64,000 bases of DNA from Microbulbifer sp. TB1203. GTDB taxonomy: Bacteria; Pseudomonadota; Gammaproteobacteria; Pseudomonadales; Cellvibrionaceae. Numbering within the stretch: position 1 is the first letter of the stretch; each line of letters starts with the position of its first letter. Positions 53,367 to 62,638 of this stretch are shown here, piece by piece. The DNA is taken from NCBI RefSeq assembly GCF_030997045.1, contig NZ_CP116899.1:4302001-4366000 (forward strand), in the 5' to 3' direction. Below the pieces are notes generated by a model. That model searched no databases. It saw only the letters and a list, made by a program, of their open reading frames with translations, and was not told where the DNA came from. The position numbers were made by a program, and so were the translations under genes.

Positions 53367-55151
53367 ATGGGTTTCCTTATGGTAGGCAAAGTTGCGGACA
53401 GGTTACTGGATTTGCGGGGATTGCTGGAGGACCTGGTATCCCAGGGCTATATCAACCGGCAGGATGCCAACCGGCTGATCGGCACCCCGCGCACCGCTGA
53501 ACAGGCGCAAATGCACCCGCTCAGCTATATCGCCAGCTGTGAACTGGAGAACCGCAAGCGCCCGGGCAAGGTACTGGACGACGGGACCCTCACCCAGTGG
53601 CTGGCGGACTCCTCCTCCCACGGCCTCTACCATATCGACCCGCTCAAGGTGAATGTGGCCGCAGTCACCGAGGTGATGAGCTTCCAGTTTGCCAAGCGCC
53701 ACCAGATCCTCTGTGTGGAGGCCACCAAGGACATGCTGTTGGTGGCCACGGCGCAGCCCTATACCAGCGGTTGGGAAGAACAACTGGAACACACCAGCGG
53801 TCGGACGGTGCAGCGGGTAGTCGCCAGCCCGGCGGATATCCAGCGCTACTGTGTGGAGTTCTACTCCCTGGCCAGTTCCATCTCCGGGGCCAGCGGCCTC
53901 AAGGGCAGCTCCGGTGCCGGCAATTTCGAGCAGCTGCTGGAGCTGGGCAAGCTCAAGGACCCGGACGCCGACGACCAGCACATCGTCAATATCGTCGACT
54001 GGCTGCTGCAGCACGCCTTCGATCAGCGCGCCAGTGATATCCATATCGAACCCCGGCGGGAGATGGCGCGCATCCGCTTCCGCATCGACGGCGTGCTGCA
54101 CCCGATCCACGAACTGCCGGACCAGGTCAATGCCGCGGTCACCAGCCGCCTGAAAATTCTCGGGCGCATGAATGTGGCGGAGAAGCGCAAGCCCCAGGAC
54201 GGCCGCATCAAGACCAAACGCCCCGACGGCAGCGAAGTGGAACTGCGCCTCTCCACCCTGCCCACCGCTTTCGGTGAAAAACTGGTGATGCGGATCTTCG
54301 ACCCGGAAGTGCTGGCGCGCTCCTACAGCGACCTGGGCCTGGGCGGCGACGACCTGGCTCGCTGGCATACCATGCTCGGCCGCCCCAACGGTATAGTCCT
54401 GGTCACCGGCCCCACCGGCTCCGGCAAGACCACCACTCTGTACACCGGTCTCAAGCAGCTGGCCACCAGCGAAGTGAATGTCTCCACCATCGAGGACCCT
54501 ATCGAGATGGTGGAGGAGAGCTTCAACCAGACCCAGGTGCACCACGCCATCGGCCTCGACTTCGCCGCCGGCATCCGCACCCTGATGCGCCAGGACCCGG
54601 ACATTATCATGGTGGGCGAGATCCGCGACCTGGAAACCGCGCAGATGGCGGTGCAGGCGGCGCTCACCGGCCACCTGGTGATCTCCACCCTGCACACCAA
54701 CGACGCCCCCACCGCGGTCACCCGTTTGCTGGACCTGGGGCTGCCGCACTACCTGCTGAAATCCACGGTGCTGGGGGTGATGGCCCAGCGGCTGGTGCGC
54801 ACCCTGTGTCCCGCATGCAAGCGCAAGGACAAGGTCAGCGAGGAGGACTGGCAGGCGCTGGTGCGCCCCTGGAAGGCGCCGCTGCCCGAGGTGGTCTACC
54901 GTCCCGAGGGCTGCCTGGAGTGCCGCAATACCGGTTACCGCGGGCGCCAGGGCATCTACGAGATACTGCCGTTCAGCGAATCCATCCAGGCCCTGGTCAC
55001 GCCCGACTGCGACCTGCAGCAGCTGCGCCGGCAGGGTATGCGCGAGGGCATGAACAGCCTGCGCCTGTCCGGCGCCAAGAAGGTTGCCGCAGGTCTCACC
55101 ACCGTGGCGGAAGTCCTGCGCGTGGCGCCGCCGCCGGATATCGCGTTTTAA
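53367..55151 (+). CDS. Stand-alone GspE/PilB-family ATPase
   Basis: 594 residues (or 590 from the ATG at 53379). An N-terminal T2SSE_N-type domain, then the ATPase: Walker A GPTGSGKTTTLYTGL, Asp box IEDPIEM, Walker B DPDIIMVGEIRD, His box LVISTLHTND, and a zinc tetracysteine CPACK ... CLECR. Such enzymes drive type II secretion or type IV pili, but none of their partner genes is present nearby. Next to glnE; the machine it serves is unknown. Confidence 0.92.
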   Translation: MGFLMVGKVADRLLDLRGLLEDLVSQGYINRQDANRLIGTPRTAEQAQMHPLSYIASCELENRKRPGKVLDDGTLTQWLADSSSHGLYHIDPLKVNVAAVTEVMSFQFAKRHQILCVEATKDMLLVATAQPYTSGWEEQLEHTSGRTVQRVVASPADIQRYCVEFYSLASSISGASGLKGSSGAGNFEQLLELGKLKDPDADDQHIVNIVDWLLQHAFDQRASDIHIEPRREMARIRFRIDGVLHPIHELPDQVNAAVTSRLKILGRMNVAEKRKPQDGRIKTKRPDGSEVELRLSTLPTAFGEKLVMRIFDPEVLARSYSDLGLGGDDLARWHTMLGRPNGIVLVTGPTGSGKTTTLYTGLKQLATSEVNVSTIEDPIEMVEESFNQTQVHHAIGLDFAAGIRTLMRQDPDIIMVGEIRDLETAQMAVQAALTGHLVISTLHTNDAPTAVTRLLDLGLPHYLLKSTVLGVMAQRLVRTLCPACKRKDKVSEEDWQALVRPWKAPLPEVVYRPEGCLECRNTGYRGRQGIYEILPFSESIQALVTPDCDLQQLRRQGMREGMNSLRLSGAKKVAAGLTTVAEVLRVAPPPDIAF

Positions 55152-55184
55152 TTTCCCGGGCTCCGCACGTGGGCCACAGGCCAC

Positions 55185-55226
55185 TCTCCCCTCTCCCGCT
55201 TGCGGGAGAGGGGCCGGGGGAGAGGG
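55185..55226. repeat. CCTCTCCCGCTTGCGGGAGAGG repeat, copy 2
   Basis: CCCCTCTCCCGCTTGCGG-GAGAGGGGC followed by GGGGGAGAGGG; nearly identical to 35311-35352. Confidence 0.75.
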
Positions 55227-55245
55227 TACGGGCCGCAGGCCCGCC

Positions 55246-55271
55246 CGTAGGAGCGGCCGCTGGCCGCGATA
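55246..55271. repeat. Single REP unit upstream of glnE
   Basis: CGTAGGAGCGGCCGCTGGCC-GCGAT, one REP arm rather than a pair, ending 11 bp before the glnE start and next to its AGGA. Confidence 0.75.
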
Positions 55272-55282
55272 GGACACCGCCA

Positions 55283-58135
55283 ATGCCACTATTCGAAACC
55301 TGCCCATCGCAATTCAGCCCGCAACTCGATGACCAGTGGCACCACTGGCGAGAATCCGCGGGCGAAGAACTCACCGCAAAGGCCGAATCCCTGTTGCAGG
55401 ACAAATCCCTGCAACTGGATTTGGCGCGCAGCTTTATCGGCTCGGACTTCTTTTTCCAGCAGTGCTGCCGCACTCCCGAACTGCTGCCCGATTTGCTGCA
55501 GAGCGAAGACCTGGGCCTGGACACCTCCGCGCTGGAAAATATCGACAGCGAGGAAGCCCTCGACCGCGAGCTGCGCCGCCTGCGCAACCGCGCCATCGCC
55601 GAGGTGATCTGGCGGGATTTCGCCGGCCAGTGGGATATTCCCCGGGTTTGCACCCGCCTCAGCGATCTGGCGGAAACCTGTATTCAAACCGCGCTGGACT
55701 GGCATCACCGCGAACTGGCCGGCCGCTACGGCGAGCCGCGGGACGACAGCGGCAACCCCCAATCCCTGGTGGTGCTGGGCATGGGCAAACTGGGTGCCCG
55801 CGAGTTGAACCTGTCTTCGGATATCGACCTGATCTTCGCCTACCGCTCGCCGGGCCACACCGACGGCGAGCAATCCCTGGAAAACCAGAAATTCTTCCAA
55901 CGCCTGGGCCAGCGGCTGATCAAATCCCTGGACGCCATCACCGCCGACGGTTTTGTGTTCCGCGTGGACATGCGCCTGCGCCCCTACGGCGACAGCGGCC
56001 CGCTGGTGAGCCACTTCGCCGCCCTGGAGGACTACTACCAGACCCAGGGGCGCGAATGGGAGCGCTACGCCATGGTCAAGGCGCGCCCGGTGGCTGGCAG
56101 CGGGGCCGACGCCGCCGAACTGATGGAGCTGCTGCGCCCCTTCACCTACCGCCGCTATATCGACTTCAGCGCAATAGATGCGCTGCGCGAAATGAAATCG
56201 CTGATCCAGCGCCAGGTGCGCGCCCGCAGCCTCGGTGACAATATCAAGCTGGGCAGAGGGGGAATCCGCGAAGTCGAATTTATCGTCCAATCCTTTCAAC
56301 TGATCCGCGGCGGCCGCGAGCCGGCCCTGCGCGAGCGCAACCTGCTCAAACTGCTGCCGCTGCTGGAGAGCGACGGCCACCTGAAGCCGGGCGCCGCCGA
56401 CCAACTGGCGGTGGCCTACCTGCTGCTGCGCAAGGTCGAGCACGCACTGCAGGCGGAGCGCGACCGGCAGACCCAGGCCCTGCCGGCGGAGAGCGAGCGC
56501 CGCGAACGGCTGGCTTTTGCCCTCGGTTACGACAACTGGGAGCAGTTACTCGGCGAACTGGCCGAGCGGCGCGGGGTGATCGAGCGGGAGTTCGACACAG
56601 TGATCGCGCCGCCGGAGGAGATCGCCGAACCCAGTGCGGCGGAGGAGTGGGAGAGCCTGTGGGCCGGCTGCGGCAGTGAGACCCTGGAAGCGGTTAACCT
56701 GCGCACCCTGGGCGAAGCGGGCTTCGCCCCCGCACCGGTGGCATTGAAGTTGCTGGCGGAACTGCGCGGCGAGCGCAGTGTTTCCGCCTTGCCCAGTACC
56801 GCGCGCGCGCGCCTGGACCAGTTTATCCCCCTTTTACTGGCGGCCGCCGCACAGGAGGAAAATTCACTGCTGGCCCTCGAACGGGTATTGCCGCTGGTGC
56901 GCTCGGTACTGCGCCGCAGCGCCTATTTGGTGCTGATCAACGAAAATCCCCCGGTACTGAACCAGTTGCTGAGCCTGTGTTGCGCCAGCCCTCGCATCGC
57001 CGAGCAGTTGGCCCGCCACCCGATACTGCTGGACGAACTGCTGGATTCCCGCCGTCTGCTGGCACCCGCCTCCCGGGAGGATATCGCCGACGAACTGCGC
57101 CGGGAAATGCTGCGCCTGGACCCCGGCGACCTGGAGGTGCAGATGGAGGCCCTGCGCCACTTCAAACAGAGCCAGAGCCTGCGCATCGCCGCCCAGGAGG
57201 TGAACGGCACACTGCCGCTGATGAAAGTGAGCGACTCGCTCACCTGGTTGGCGGAAGCGATACTGCAGCAATCACTGCAGATGGCCTGGCGGCAGATGCT
57301 GGAAAAATACGGCGCACCTGCGGGCAGCTCCAACGGGGATATGCGCTTCGCCATCGTCGCCTACGGCAAGCTGGGCGGCCTGGAGCTGGGCCACGGCTCG
57401 GACCTGGATATCGTCTTCGTGCACGATGCCGACCCGCAAAAGAGCACCGACGGCGCCGTCAGCATCGACAACTTGAGCTTCTACACCCGGCTGGCCCAGC
57501 GGCTGATCCACATCCTGCAGACCCGCACCCTCAGTGGCCCCCTGTACGAGGTGGATACGCGCCTGCGCCCCTCCGGAAACTCCGGCCTGCTGGTGACCTC
57601 CCTGGCCGCGTTCGAAAAATACCAGCGCGAGAGCGCCTGGACCTGGGAGCACCAGGCGCTGGTGCGCGCCCGCCCGGTGGCGGGCAGCCCGCGCCTCTGC
57701 GCCGGGTTTGAACAGCTGCGCCTGGATCTGCTGTGCCAACCCCGGGACGAGAAGAAATTGCGCGGCGAAGTGGTCGCCATGCGCGATAAGATGCGCGCGC
57801 ACCTGGATAAGAGCAACGGCGGAACTTTCGACCTCAAGCAGGGCCCCGGCGGTATTGTCGACATCGAATTTATGGTTCAATATGCAGCGCTGGCCTGGGC
57901 GCGGAAAGCGCCGTCGATTGTGCGGTACACCGACAATATCCGCATACTCGAAAGCCTCACCGAGGCGGGCCTGATGCCGGCCCACCAAGCCGCGCATCTG
58001 ATCGACGCCTACAAAGCCTACCGATCCGAAGGTCATCGCCTGGCGCTACAACAATTGCCGGGAGCTGTTGCCGGTGACCACTTCAAAGCGGAAAGAAAGA
58101 CCGTGCAAACAAGCTGGCGGCAGCTGCTCGGTTGA
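55283..58135 (+). CDS. glnE: Glutamine synthetase adenylyltransferase/deadenylylase
   Basis: Adjusts glutamine synthetase activity by adding or removing AMP. 950 residues from the ATG at 55283 (E. coli 946). Two nucleotidyltransferase domains: VLGMGKLGARELNLSSDIDLIF (N-terminal, deadenylylation) and VAYGKLGGLELGHGSDLDIVFVHD (C-terminal, adenylylation), each with its helical tail (GRGGIREVEFIVQ; GPGGIVDIEFMVQ). The longer open frame to 54806 is not coding. Followed by ilvE as in Pseudomonas. Confidence 0.97.
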   Translation: MPLFETCPSQFSPQLDDQWHHWRESAGEELTAKAESLLQDKSLQLDLARSFIGSDFFFQQCCRTPELLPDLLQSEDLGLDTSALENIDSEEALDRELRRLRNRAIAEVIWRDFAGQWDIPRVCTRLSDLAETCIQTALDWHHRELAGRYGEPRDDSGNPQSLVVLGMGKLGARELNLSSDIDLIFAYRSPGHTDGEQSLENQKFFQRLGQRLIKSLDAITADGFVFRVDMRLRPYGDSGPLVSHFAALEDYYQTQGREWERYAMVKARPVAGSGADAAELMELLRPFTYRRYIDFSAIDALREMKSLIQRQVRARSLGDNIKLGRGGIREVEFIVQSFQLIRGGREPALRERNLLKLLPLLESDGHLKPGAADQLAVAYLLLRKVEHALQAERDRQTQALPAESERRERLAFALGYDNWEQLLGELAERRGVIEREFDTVIAPPEEIAEPSAAEEWESLWAGCGSETLEAVNLRTLGEAGFAPAPVALKLLAELRGERSVSALPSTARARLDQFIPLLLAAAAQEENSLLALERVLPLVRSVLRRSAYLVLINENPPVLNQLLSLCCASPRIAEQLARHPILLDELLDSRRLLAPASREDIADELRREMLRLDPGDLEVQMEALRHFKQSQSLRIAAQEVNGTLPLMKVSDSLTWLAEAILQQSLQMAWRQMLEKYGAPAGSSNGDMRFAIVAYGKLGGLELGHGSDLDIVFVHDADPQKSTDGAVSIDNLSFYTRLAQRLIHILQTRTLSGPLYEVDTRLRPSGNSGLLVTSLAAFEKYQRESAWTWEHQALVRARPVAGSPRLCAGFEQLRLDLLCQPRDEKKLRGEVVAMRDKMRAHLDKSNGGTFDLKQGPGGIVDIEFMVQYAALAWARKAPSIVRYTDNIRILESLTEAGLMPAHQAAHLIDAYKAYRSEGHRLALQQLPGAVAGDHFKAERKTVQTSWRQLLG

Positions 58136-58169
58136 GCCCCGCCTAAACTGTTTTTACCGGAATTCCCCT

Positions 58170-58198
58170 TGTAGGAGCGGGCATGGCCCGCTCCTACA
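58170..58198. repeat. REP hairpin, minimal
   Basis: TGTAGGAGCGGGC-ATG-GCCCGCTCCTACA, two arms with a 3-nt loop, between glnE and ilvE. The ilvE ribosome site TGTAGGAGC is itself REP-like. Confidence 0.9.
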
Positions 58199-58231
58199 GG
58201 CACTAGATAGCTAGATCTGTAGGAGCTTCCC

Positions 58232-59209
58232 ATGTCTTTTGCCGACCGCGACGGCACCATCTGGTTCGATGGCGAATTGATCCCCTGGCGCGATGCCCGG
58301 GTGCACGTGCTCACTCACACACTGCACTATGGCATGGGAGTCTTTGAAGGCGTGCGGGCCTATCAAACAAAACCCGCCGCAGGCGCTCAGACCGAAAGTA
58401 CCACCAGTATCTTCCGCCTGCAGGATCACACCCGGCGACTGTTCCGCTCCGCCAAAATCATGAATATCCCCATGCCCTACGACGCGGAACAGCTGAACGA
58501 GGCCCAGCGCCTGGTGGTGCGCGAGAACAAACTGCACGAGGCCTACCTGCGACCGATGGTGTTCTACGGCTCCGAGGGCATGGGCCTGCGCGCCGATCAA
58601 CTGCAGGCTCACGTGATCATCGCCGCCTGGGAGTGGCCCAGCTACATGAGTCCGGAAGCGCGGGAACTGGGGATCAAGGTGAACACCTCCTCCTACACCC
58701 GCCACCACGTGAATATCAGCATGTGCAAGGCCAAGGCCAACGGCAACTACATCAACTCCATGCTGGCGCTGCAGGAAGCGATCCGCAACGGCTGCGAGGA
58801 GGCCCTGCTGCTGGACCCAGAGGGCTATGTGGCCGAGGGCAGCGGTGAGAATATCTTTATCGTCAGCGACGGCGTCCTCTACACCCCGGAACTCACCTCC
58901 TGCCTCGATGGAATCACCCGCAACTCGGTGATCGAACTGGCCAGGGAGTGCGGCTACCAGGTGGTGGAAAAACGCATCACCCGCGACGAAGTCTATATCG
59001 CCGATGAGGCCTTCTTCACCGGCACTGCCGCCGAAGTGCTGCCCATCCGCATGCTCGACGGCCGCTCTATCGGCGCGGGCCGCCGCGGCCCGATAACCAA
59101 GCGGCTGCAGCAGCTGTATTTCGACGTAGTGCAGGGCAAGAGCCAGTCGCACTTGGGCTGGCTGACCGATGTGGCCGATCCGGACCTGGAGCTGGCGGCC
59201 AACTCTTAA
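58232..59209 (+). CDS. ilvE: Branched-chain amino acid aminotransferase
   Basis: PLP class IV aminotransferase, 325 residues. Motifs: HYGMGVFEGVRAY, YLRPMVFYG, NISMCKAKANGNYINSML (PLP lysine), and VAEGSGENIFIVSDG. Last step of valine, leucine and isoleucine synthesis. AGGAG lies 6 bp upstream of the ATG. Confidence 0.97.
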   Translation: MSFADRDGTIWFDGELIPWRDARVHVLTHTLHYGMGVFEGVRAYQTKPAAGAQTESTTSIFRLQDHTRRLFRSAKIMNIPMPYDAEQLNEAQRLVVRENKLHEAYLRPMVFYGSEGMGLRADQLQAHVIIAAWEWPSYMSPEARELGIKVNTSSYTRHHVNISMCKAKANGNYINSMLALQEAIRNGCEEALLLDPEGYVAEGSGENIFIVSDGVLYTPELTSCLDGITRNSVIELARECGYQVVEKRITRDEVYIADEAFFTGTAAEVLPIRMLDGRSIGAGRRGPITKRLQQLYFDVVQGKSQSHLGWLTDVADPDLELAANS

Positions 59210-59219
59210 ATTTGACGGC

Positions 59220-59331
59220 GCCCCGGGAACGCGGAGCTCCAGCTCCGCTTGCGGCCGCAAGGCCGCCCCCATGATCGTGCTCCGACGGGCCTGCGGCCCG
59301 TTGCGGAGCTGGAGCTCCGCGGTCCCGGGGC
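59220..59331. repeat. Large palindrome, CCGCGGAGCTC family, complete copy
   Basis: 29-bp arms (GCCCCGGGAACGCGGAGCTC-CAGCTCCGC; complement at 59303-59331, one mismatch) around an inner dyad GCGGCCGCAAGGCCGC and a GGGCCTGCGGCCC. It fills most of the 252-bp gap between ilvE and waaF. Confidence 0.85.
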
Positions 59332-59461
59332 GGGACTCGGAGCGAGCCTGCGAACGCAAAGCGAAGGCCCTACCGTTCCAACTAAAAGCACAGATCCTCA
59401 GAATTTTGCCCCTACCTCCCTCTTCTCATAAAATCCCCGGTTTCACCCGCCGGAGCCGCAT

Positions 59462-60505
59462 TTGAATCCCACCCCGGAAACACTCCCCCAGCAGATACTG
59501 GTCGTCGGCCCTTCCTGGGTGGGCGATATGGTGATGGCGCAAACCCTGTTCAAGCTGCTCAAGAGCGAGCGCCCGGGCTGTGCCATCGACGTGCTGGCGC
59601 CGGCCTGGAGTCGCCCGCTGCTGGAGCGGATGCCGGAAGTGCGCGCCGCGGTGGACATGCCCCTGGGCCACGGTAAATTGGGTCTGGGCGAGCGCCGGCG
59701 CCTGGGCAAAGCCCTGCGGTCTCGGGGTTATCGGCAGGCGATACTGCTGCCCAACTCACTCAAATCCGCGCTGGTGCCCTGGTTCGCCGGCATTCCCCGG
59801 CGCACCGGCTGGCGCGGCGAGATGCGTTACGGTCTGCTCAACGACCTGCGCGTGCTGGACAAAGACCGCTACCCGTTGATGATCCAGCGCTTCGCCGCCC
59901 TGGGGCTGGAAAAGAGTGCAGCACTGCCGCAGCAACTGCCCTACCCGAAACTGGAAGTGGGCACCGATGCCGCCGAACTGCGCGGCCGCCTCTCCCTGGA
60001 TGCACAGCGCCCGGTGCTGGCCCTCTGCCCCGGCGCCGAATTTGGTCCCTCCAAACGCTGGCCGGAACAGCACTACGCCGCCGTGGCCGAAGAGCGGATC
60101 GGCCGCGGCTGGCAGGTGTGGCTGATGGGCTCCGCCAACGACCGCGCCGTCTGCGAACAGATCGTCGAGCGGCTGCCCGAGGAGGCCCGGCAATGGGCCT
60201 TCAACCTCGCCGGCGAAACCAACCTGGCCCAGGCAATCGACCTTTTGGCCGAAGCCGACGGAGTGGTGAGCAACGACTCCGGGCTGATGCACGTGGCCGC
60301 CGCCCTGGGCCGGCCGCTGGTGGCGGTGTACGGTTCCACCTCCCCGGGTTTCACCCCGCCGCTGGGGGAACGGGTCAGGGTGGTGTCCATTGAGGTAGAA
60401 TGTGGCCCCTGTTTTCAACGCGAATGTCCCCTGGGGCACCACAAATGCATGACCCAACTGATGCCGGATCGCGTTGTCTCTGCCCTCGACCAATTGGCCA
60501 CCTGA
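59462..60505 (+). CDS. waaF: ADP-heptose--LPS heptosyltransferase II
   Basis: Adds the second heptose to the LPS inner core, 347 residues, cytosolic GT9 enzyme. N-terminal ILVVGPSWVGDMVMAQ, SNDSGLMHVAAALGRPLVAVYGSTSP, and a CFQRECPLGHHKCM loop. Start is TTG 59462 with GGAG 7 bp upstream. First of the waaFCGP cluster. Confidence 0.96.
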   Translation: MNPTPETLPQQILVVGPSWVGDMVMAQTLFKLLKSERPGCAIDVLAPAWSRPLLERMPEVRAAVDMPLGHGKLGLGERRRLGKALRSRGYRQAILLPNSLKSALVPWFAGIPRRTGWRGEMRYGLLNDLRVLDKDRYPLMIQRFAALGLEKSAALPQQLPYPKLEVGTDAAELRGRLSLDAQRPVLALCPGAEFGPSKRWPEQHYAAVAEERIGRGWQVWLMGSANDRAVCEQIVERLPEEARQWAFNLAGETNLAQAIDLLAEADGVVSNDSGLMHVAAALGRPLVAVYGSTSPGFTPPLGERVRVVSIEVECGPCFQRECPLGHHKCMTQLMPDRVVSALDQLAT

Positions 60506-60509
60506 TTCC

Positions 60510-61511
60510 GTGCACGTACTTATCGTAAAAACCTCCTCCCTCGGCGACATAGTGCATACCCTGCCGGCGGTGACCGAGGCGGCGCGCGCCCTGCCGCAAC
60601 TGCGCTTCGACTGGGTGGCGGAAGAGGCTTTCACCGAGATCCCCGCCTGGCATCCCGCCGTGCAGTGGGTGATTCCGGTGGCCCTGCGCCGCTGGCGCAG
60701 ACAGCCACTGGCCGCGCGCCGCTCCGGCGAGTGGCGGCACTTCTGCGAACAACTGGCCGCGCAACGGTACGACCTGGTGATCGACGGCCAGGGCCTGCTG
60801 AAGAGCGCCTTTATTGCCCGCAAGGTGGCCGCACCCGTGGCCGGTTACGACTGGACCAGCGCCCGGGAGCCCCTGGCGAGCCTCTTTTATCAACGCAAAT
60901 ACGCCGTGACCAAGGACCAACACGCGGTGCTGCGCCTGCGCCGGCTATTCGCCGGGGCTCTCGACTATCGGCTCTCCGAAGAGGCCGTGGACTGTGGCCT
61001 GACGCGCAGCGCCTTTGCGCGGCCGGCCTCAGTGGGCGACTCGCCCTATGTGGTGTTCCTGCACGGCACTACCCGGGAAGACAAGCACTACCCGGAAGCC
61101 TACTGGCGCGAGTTGGTCGAACAGGCCGCGGAGCGCTACCGGGTGCTGCTGCCCTGGGGAAATGAGATCGAGCGCGAGCGCGCTTTGCGCCTGGCAGAGG
61201 GCGTGGAAAATGCCGCGGTGCTGCCGAAGATGAACCTGGCGGAAATCGCCGGCACCATCGCCGGCGCCGAGGGTGCGGTGGCCGTGGACACCGGTCTCGG
61301 CCATTTGAGCGCAGCACTGGGCACCCCGGCGGTCTCTCTCTACGGCCCCACCTCTCCGAAACTGGTGGGTGCCTACGGCGCCAACCAGCGCTACCTCTGC
61401 GCGGAGGATTTTCCTCCCGGCGATGCGGATGTAAAACCGGCCATTTTTTCCGGGCTGACCCCGGCCAGGGTCTGGGACGAACTCCAGGCCGCAATACAGG
61501 AGGCCCGCTGA
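60510..61511 (+). CDS. waaC: ADP-heptose--LPS heptosyltransferase I
   Basis: Adds the first heptose to Kdo2-lipid A, 333 residues. VLIVKTSSLGDIVHTLPAV at the N-terminus and VDTGLGHLSAALGTPAVSLYG in the C-terminal domain. Start is GTG 60510, 4 bp after waaF; its stop overlaps waaG (TGATG). Confidence 0.96.
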   Translation: MHVLIVKTSSLGDIVHTLPAVTEAARALPQLRFDWVAEEAFTEIPAWHPAVQWVIPVALRRWRRQPLAARRSGEWRHFCEQLAAQRYDLVIDGQGLLKSAFIARKVAAPVAGYDWTSAREPLASLFYQRKYAVTKDQHAVLRLRRLFAGALDYRLSEEAVDCGLTRSAFARPASVGDSPYVVFLHGTTREDKHYPEAYWRELVEQAAERYRVLLPWGNEIERERALRLAEGVENAAVLPKMNLAEIAGTIAGAEGAVAVDTGLGHLSAALGTPAVSLYGPTSPKLVGAYGANQRYLCAEDFPPGDADVKPAIFSGLTPARVWDELQAAIQEAR

Positions 61512-62638
61512 TGCACCTCGGAATGGCGCTATTCAAATACTTTCCCTTCGGCGGACTGCAAAAGGACTTTCTGCGTATTGCCGAGGAGGCGCTTGCGCAA
61601 GGGCACAGAGTCACCGCCTTTACCCGCCAGTGGCGAGGCGACAAGCCGGAGGGGCTGGAGCTGGTGTTGGCACCCTCTGGTTGGAAAAAAGGCGGCTGGC
61701 AGAATCACGTGAAAGACCGCAATTTTGCCCGCTGGCTGGCGTCGGTGCGGGGCGACTACACCCTGGACGCGCTGCTGGGTTTCAACCGCATGCCGGGACT
61801 GGATTTCTATTTCGCTGCCGACCCCTGTTACCGGGCCAATCGCGCGCAGGGCTGGCGCAGCCGTTTCAGCCCGCGCGCGCGGCATTTCCTCGATTTCGAG
61901 CGGGGGGTATTCGCCCCCGGGCACGGCACGCAGATTTTCTATCTCACGGAAAAACAGAAGCGCGAGTACCGCGACTGCTACGGCACCGAGGAGGAGCGCT
62001 TTACCCCGGTGCCGCCGGGAATCAGCCGGGACTTTGCCTACCAGCCCGAGGCCGCAGAGGGCGCACGGCGGTTCGTGCGCGAGCGGGTCAATGCCGGCGA
62101 GTGCGATGTGGTCTTCCTGCACGTGGGCAGCGACTTTCGGCGCAAGGGCGTGGACCGCTGTATCGAGGCCCTGGCCGGACGCCCCCGCGCGCGCCTGGCG
62201 GTGGTTGGCCAGGGCGGGGCCGACAAGTACCTGCGCCAGGCTCAGGCACTGGGTGTGGCCGACCGGGTTCACTTTGCCGGCCCCTCCGAAAAGGTGCGCC
62301 AGTGGATGATGGGTGCGGATATGCTGCTGCACCCGGCGCGGGAGGAGGCGGCCGGCATGGTGCTGGTGGAAGCGCTGATCGCCGGGCTGCCGGCAATTGT
62401 CTCCGGCTGTGCCGGCTACGCCACCCATATCGAGCGCTCCGGCGCGGGCCGGGTACTGGCCGAGCCCTTCTCGCAGGAGCAGTTCGGCGAAGTACTGATG
62501 GAAGCGCTGGACGATGACGTGCGCAACAGCTGGCATAAGTTTGCGCTCACATACAGTGGGGAGGCCGATCTATATAATCTCGGTCCGGTGGTGCTGGAGA
62601 AAATCCGCTCCGAGCTGGAGGCGCGACGGAGTGATTGA
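61511..62638 (+). CDS. waaG: LPS core glycosyltransferase (WaaG)
   Basis: GT4 glycosyltransferase adding the first hexose of the outer core, 375 residues. FKYFPFGGLQKDFLRIA, the GT4 segment VVFLHVGSDFRRKGVDRCIEAL and HPAREEAAGMVLVEALIAGLP (EX7E). Coupled to waaC by overlap and to waaP by an 8-bp overlap. Confidence 0.96.
   Translation: MHLGMALFKYFPFGGLQKDFLRIAEEALAQGHRVTAFTRQWRGDKPEGLELVLAPSGWKKGGWQNHVKDRNFARWLASVRGDYTLDALLGFNRMPGLDFYFAADPCYRANRAQGWRSRFSPRARHFLDFERGVFAPGHGTQIFYLTEKQKREYRDCYGTEEERFTPVPPGISRDFAYQPEAAEGARRFVRERVNAGECDVVFLHVGSDFRRKGVDRCIEALAGRPRARLAVVGQGGADKYLRQAQALGVADRVHFAGPSEKVRQWMMGADMLLHPAREEAAGMVLVEALIAGLPAIVSGCAGYATHIERSGAGRVLAEPFSQEQFGEVLMEALDDDVRNSWHKFALTYSGEADLYNLGPVVLEKIRSELEARRSD

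Noticed and set aside
54806..55282. Upstream extension of glnE
   Set aside because: It overlaps the end of the GspE-type ATPase in another frame and the repeat region; the glnE family start is at 55283.
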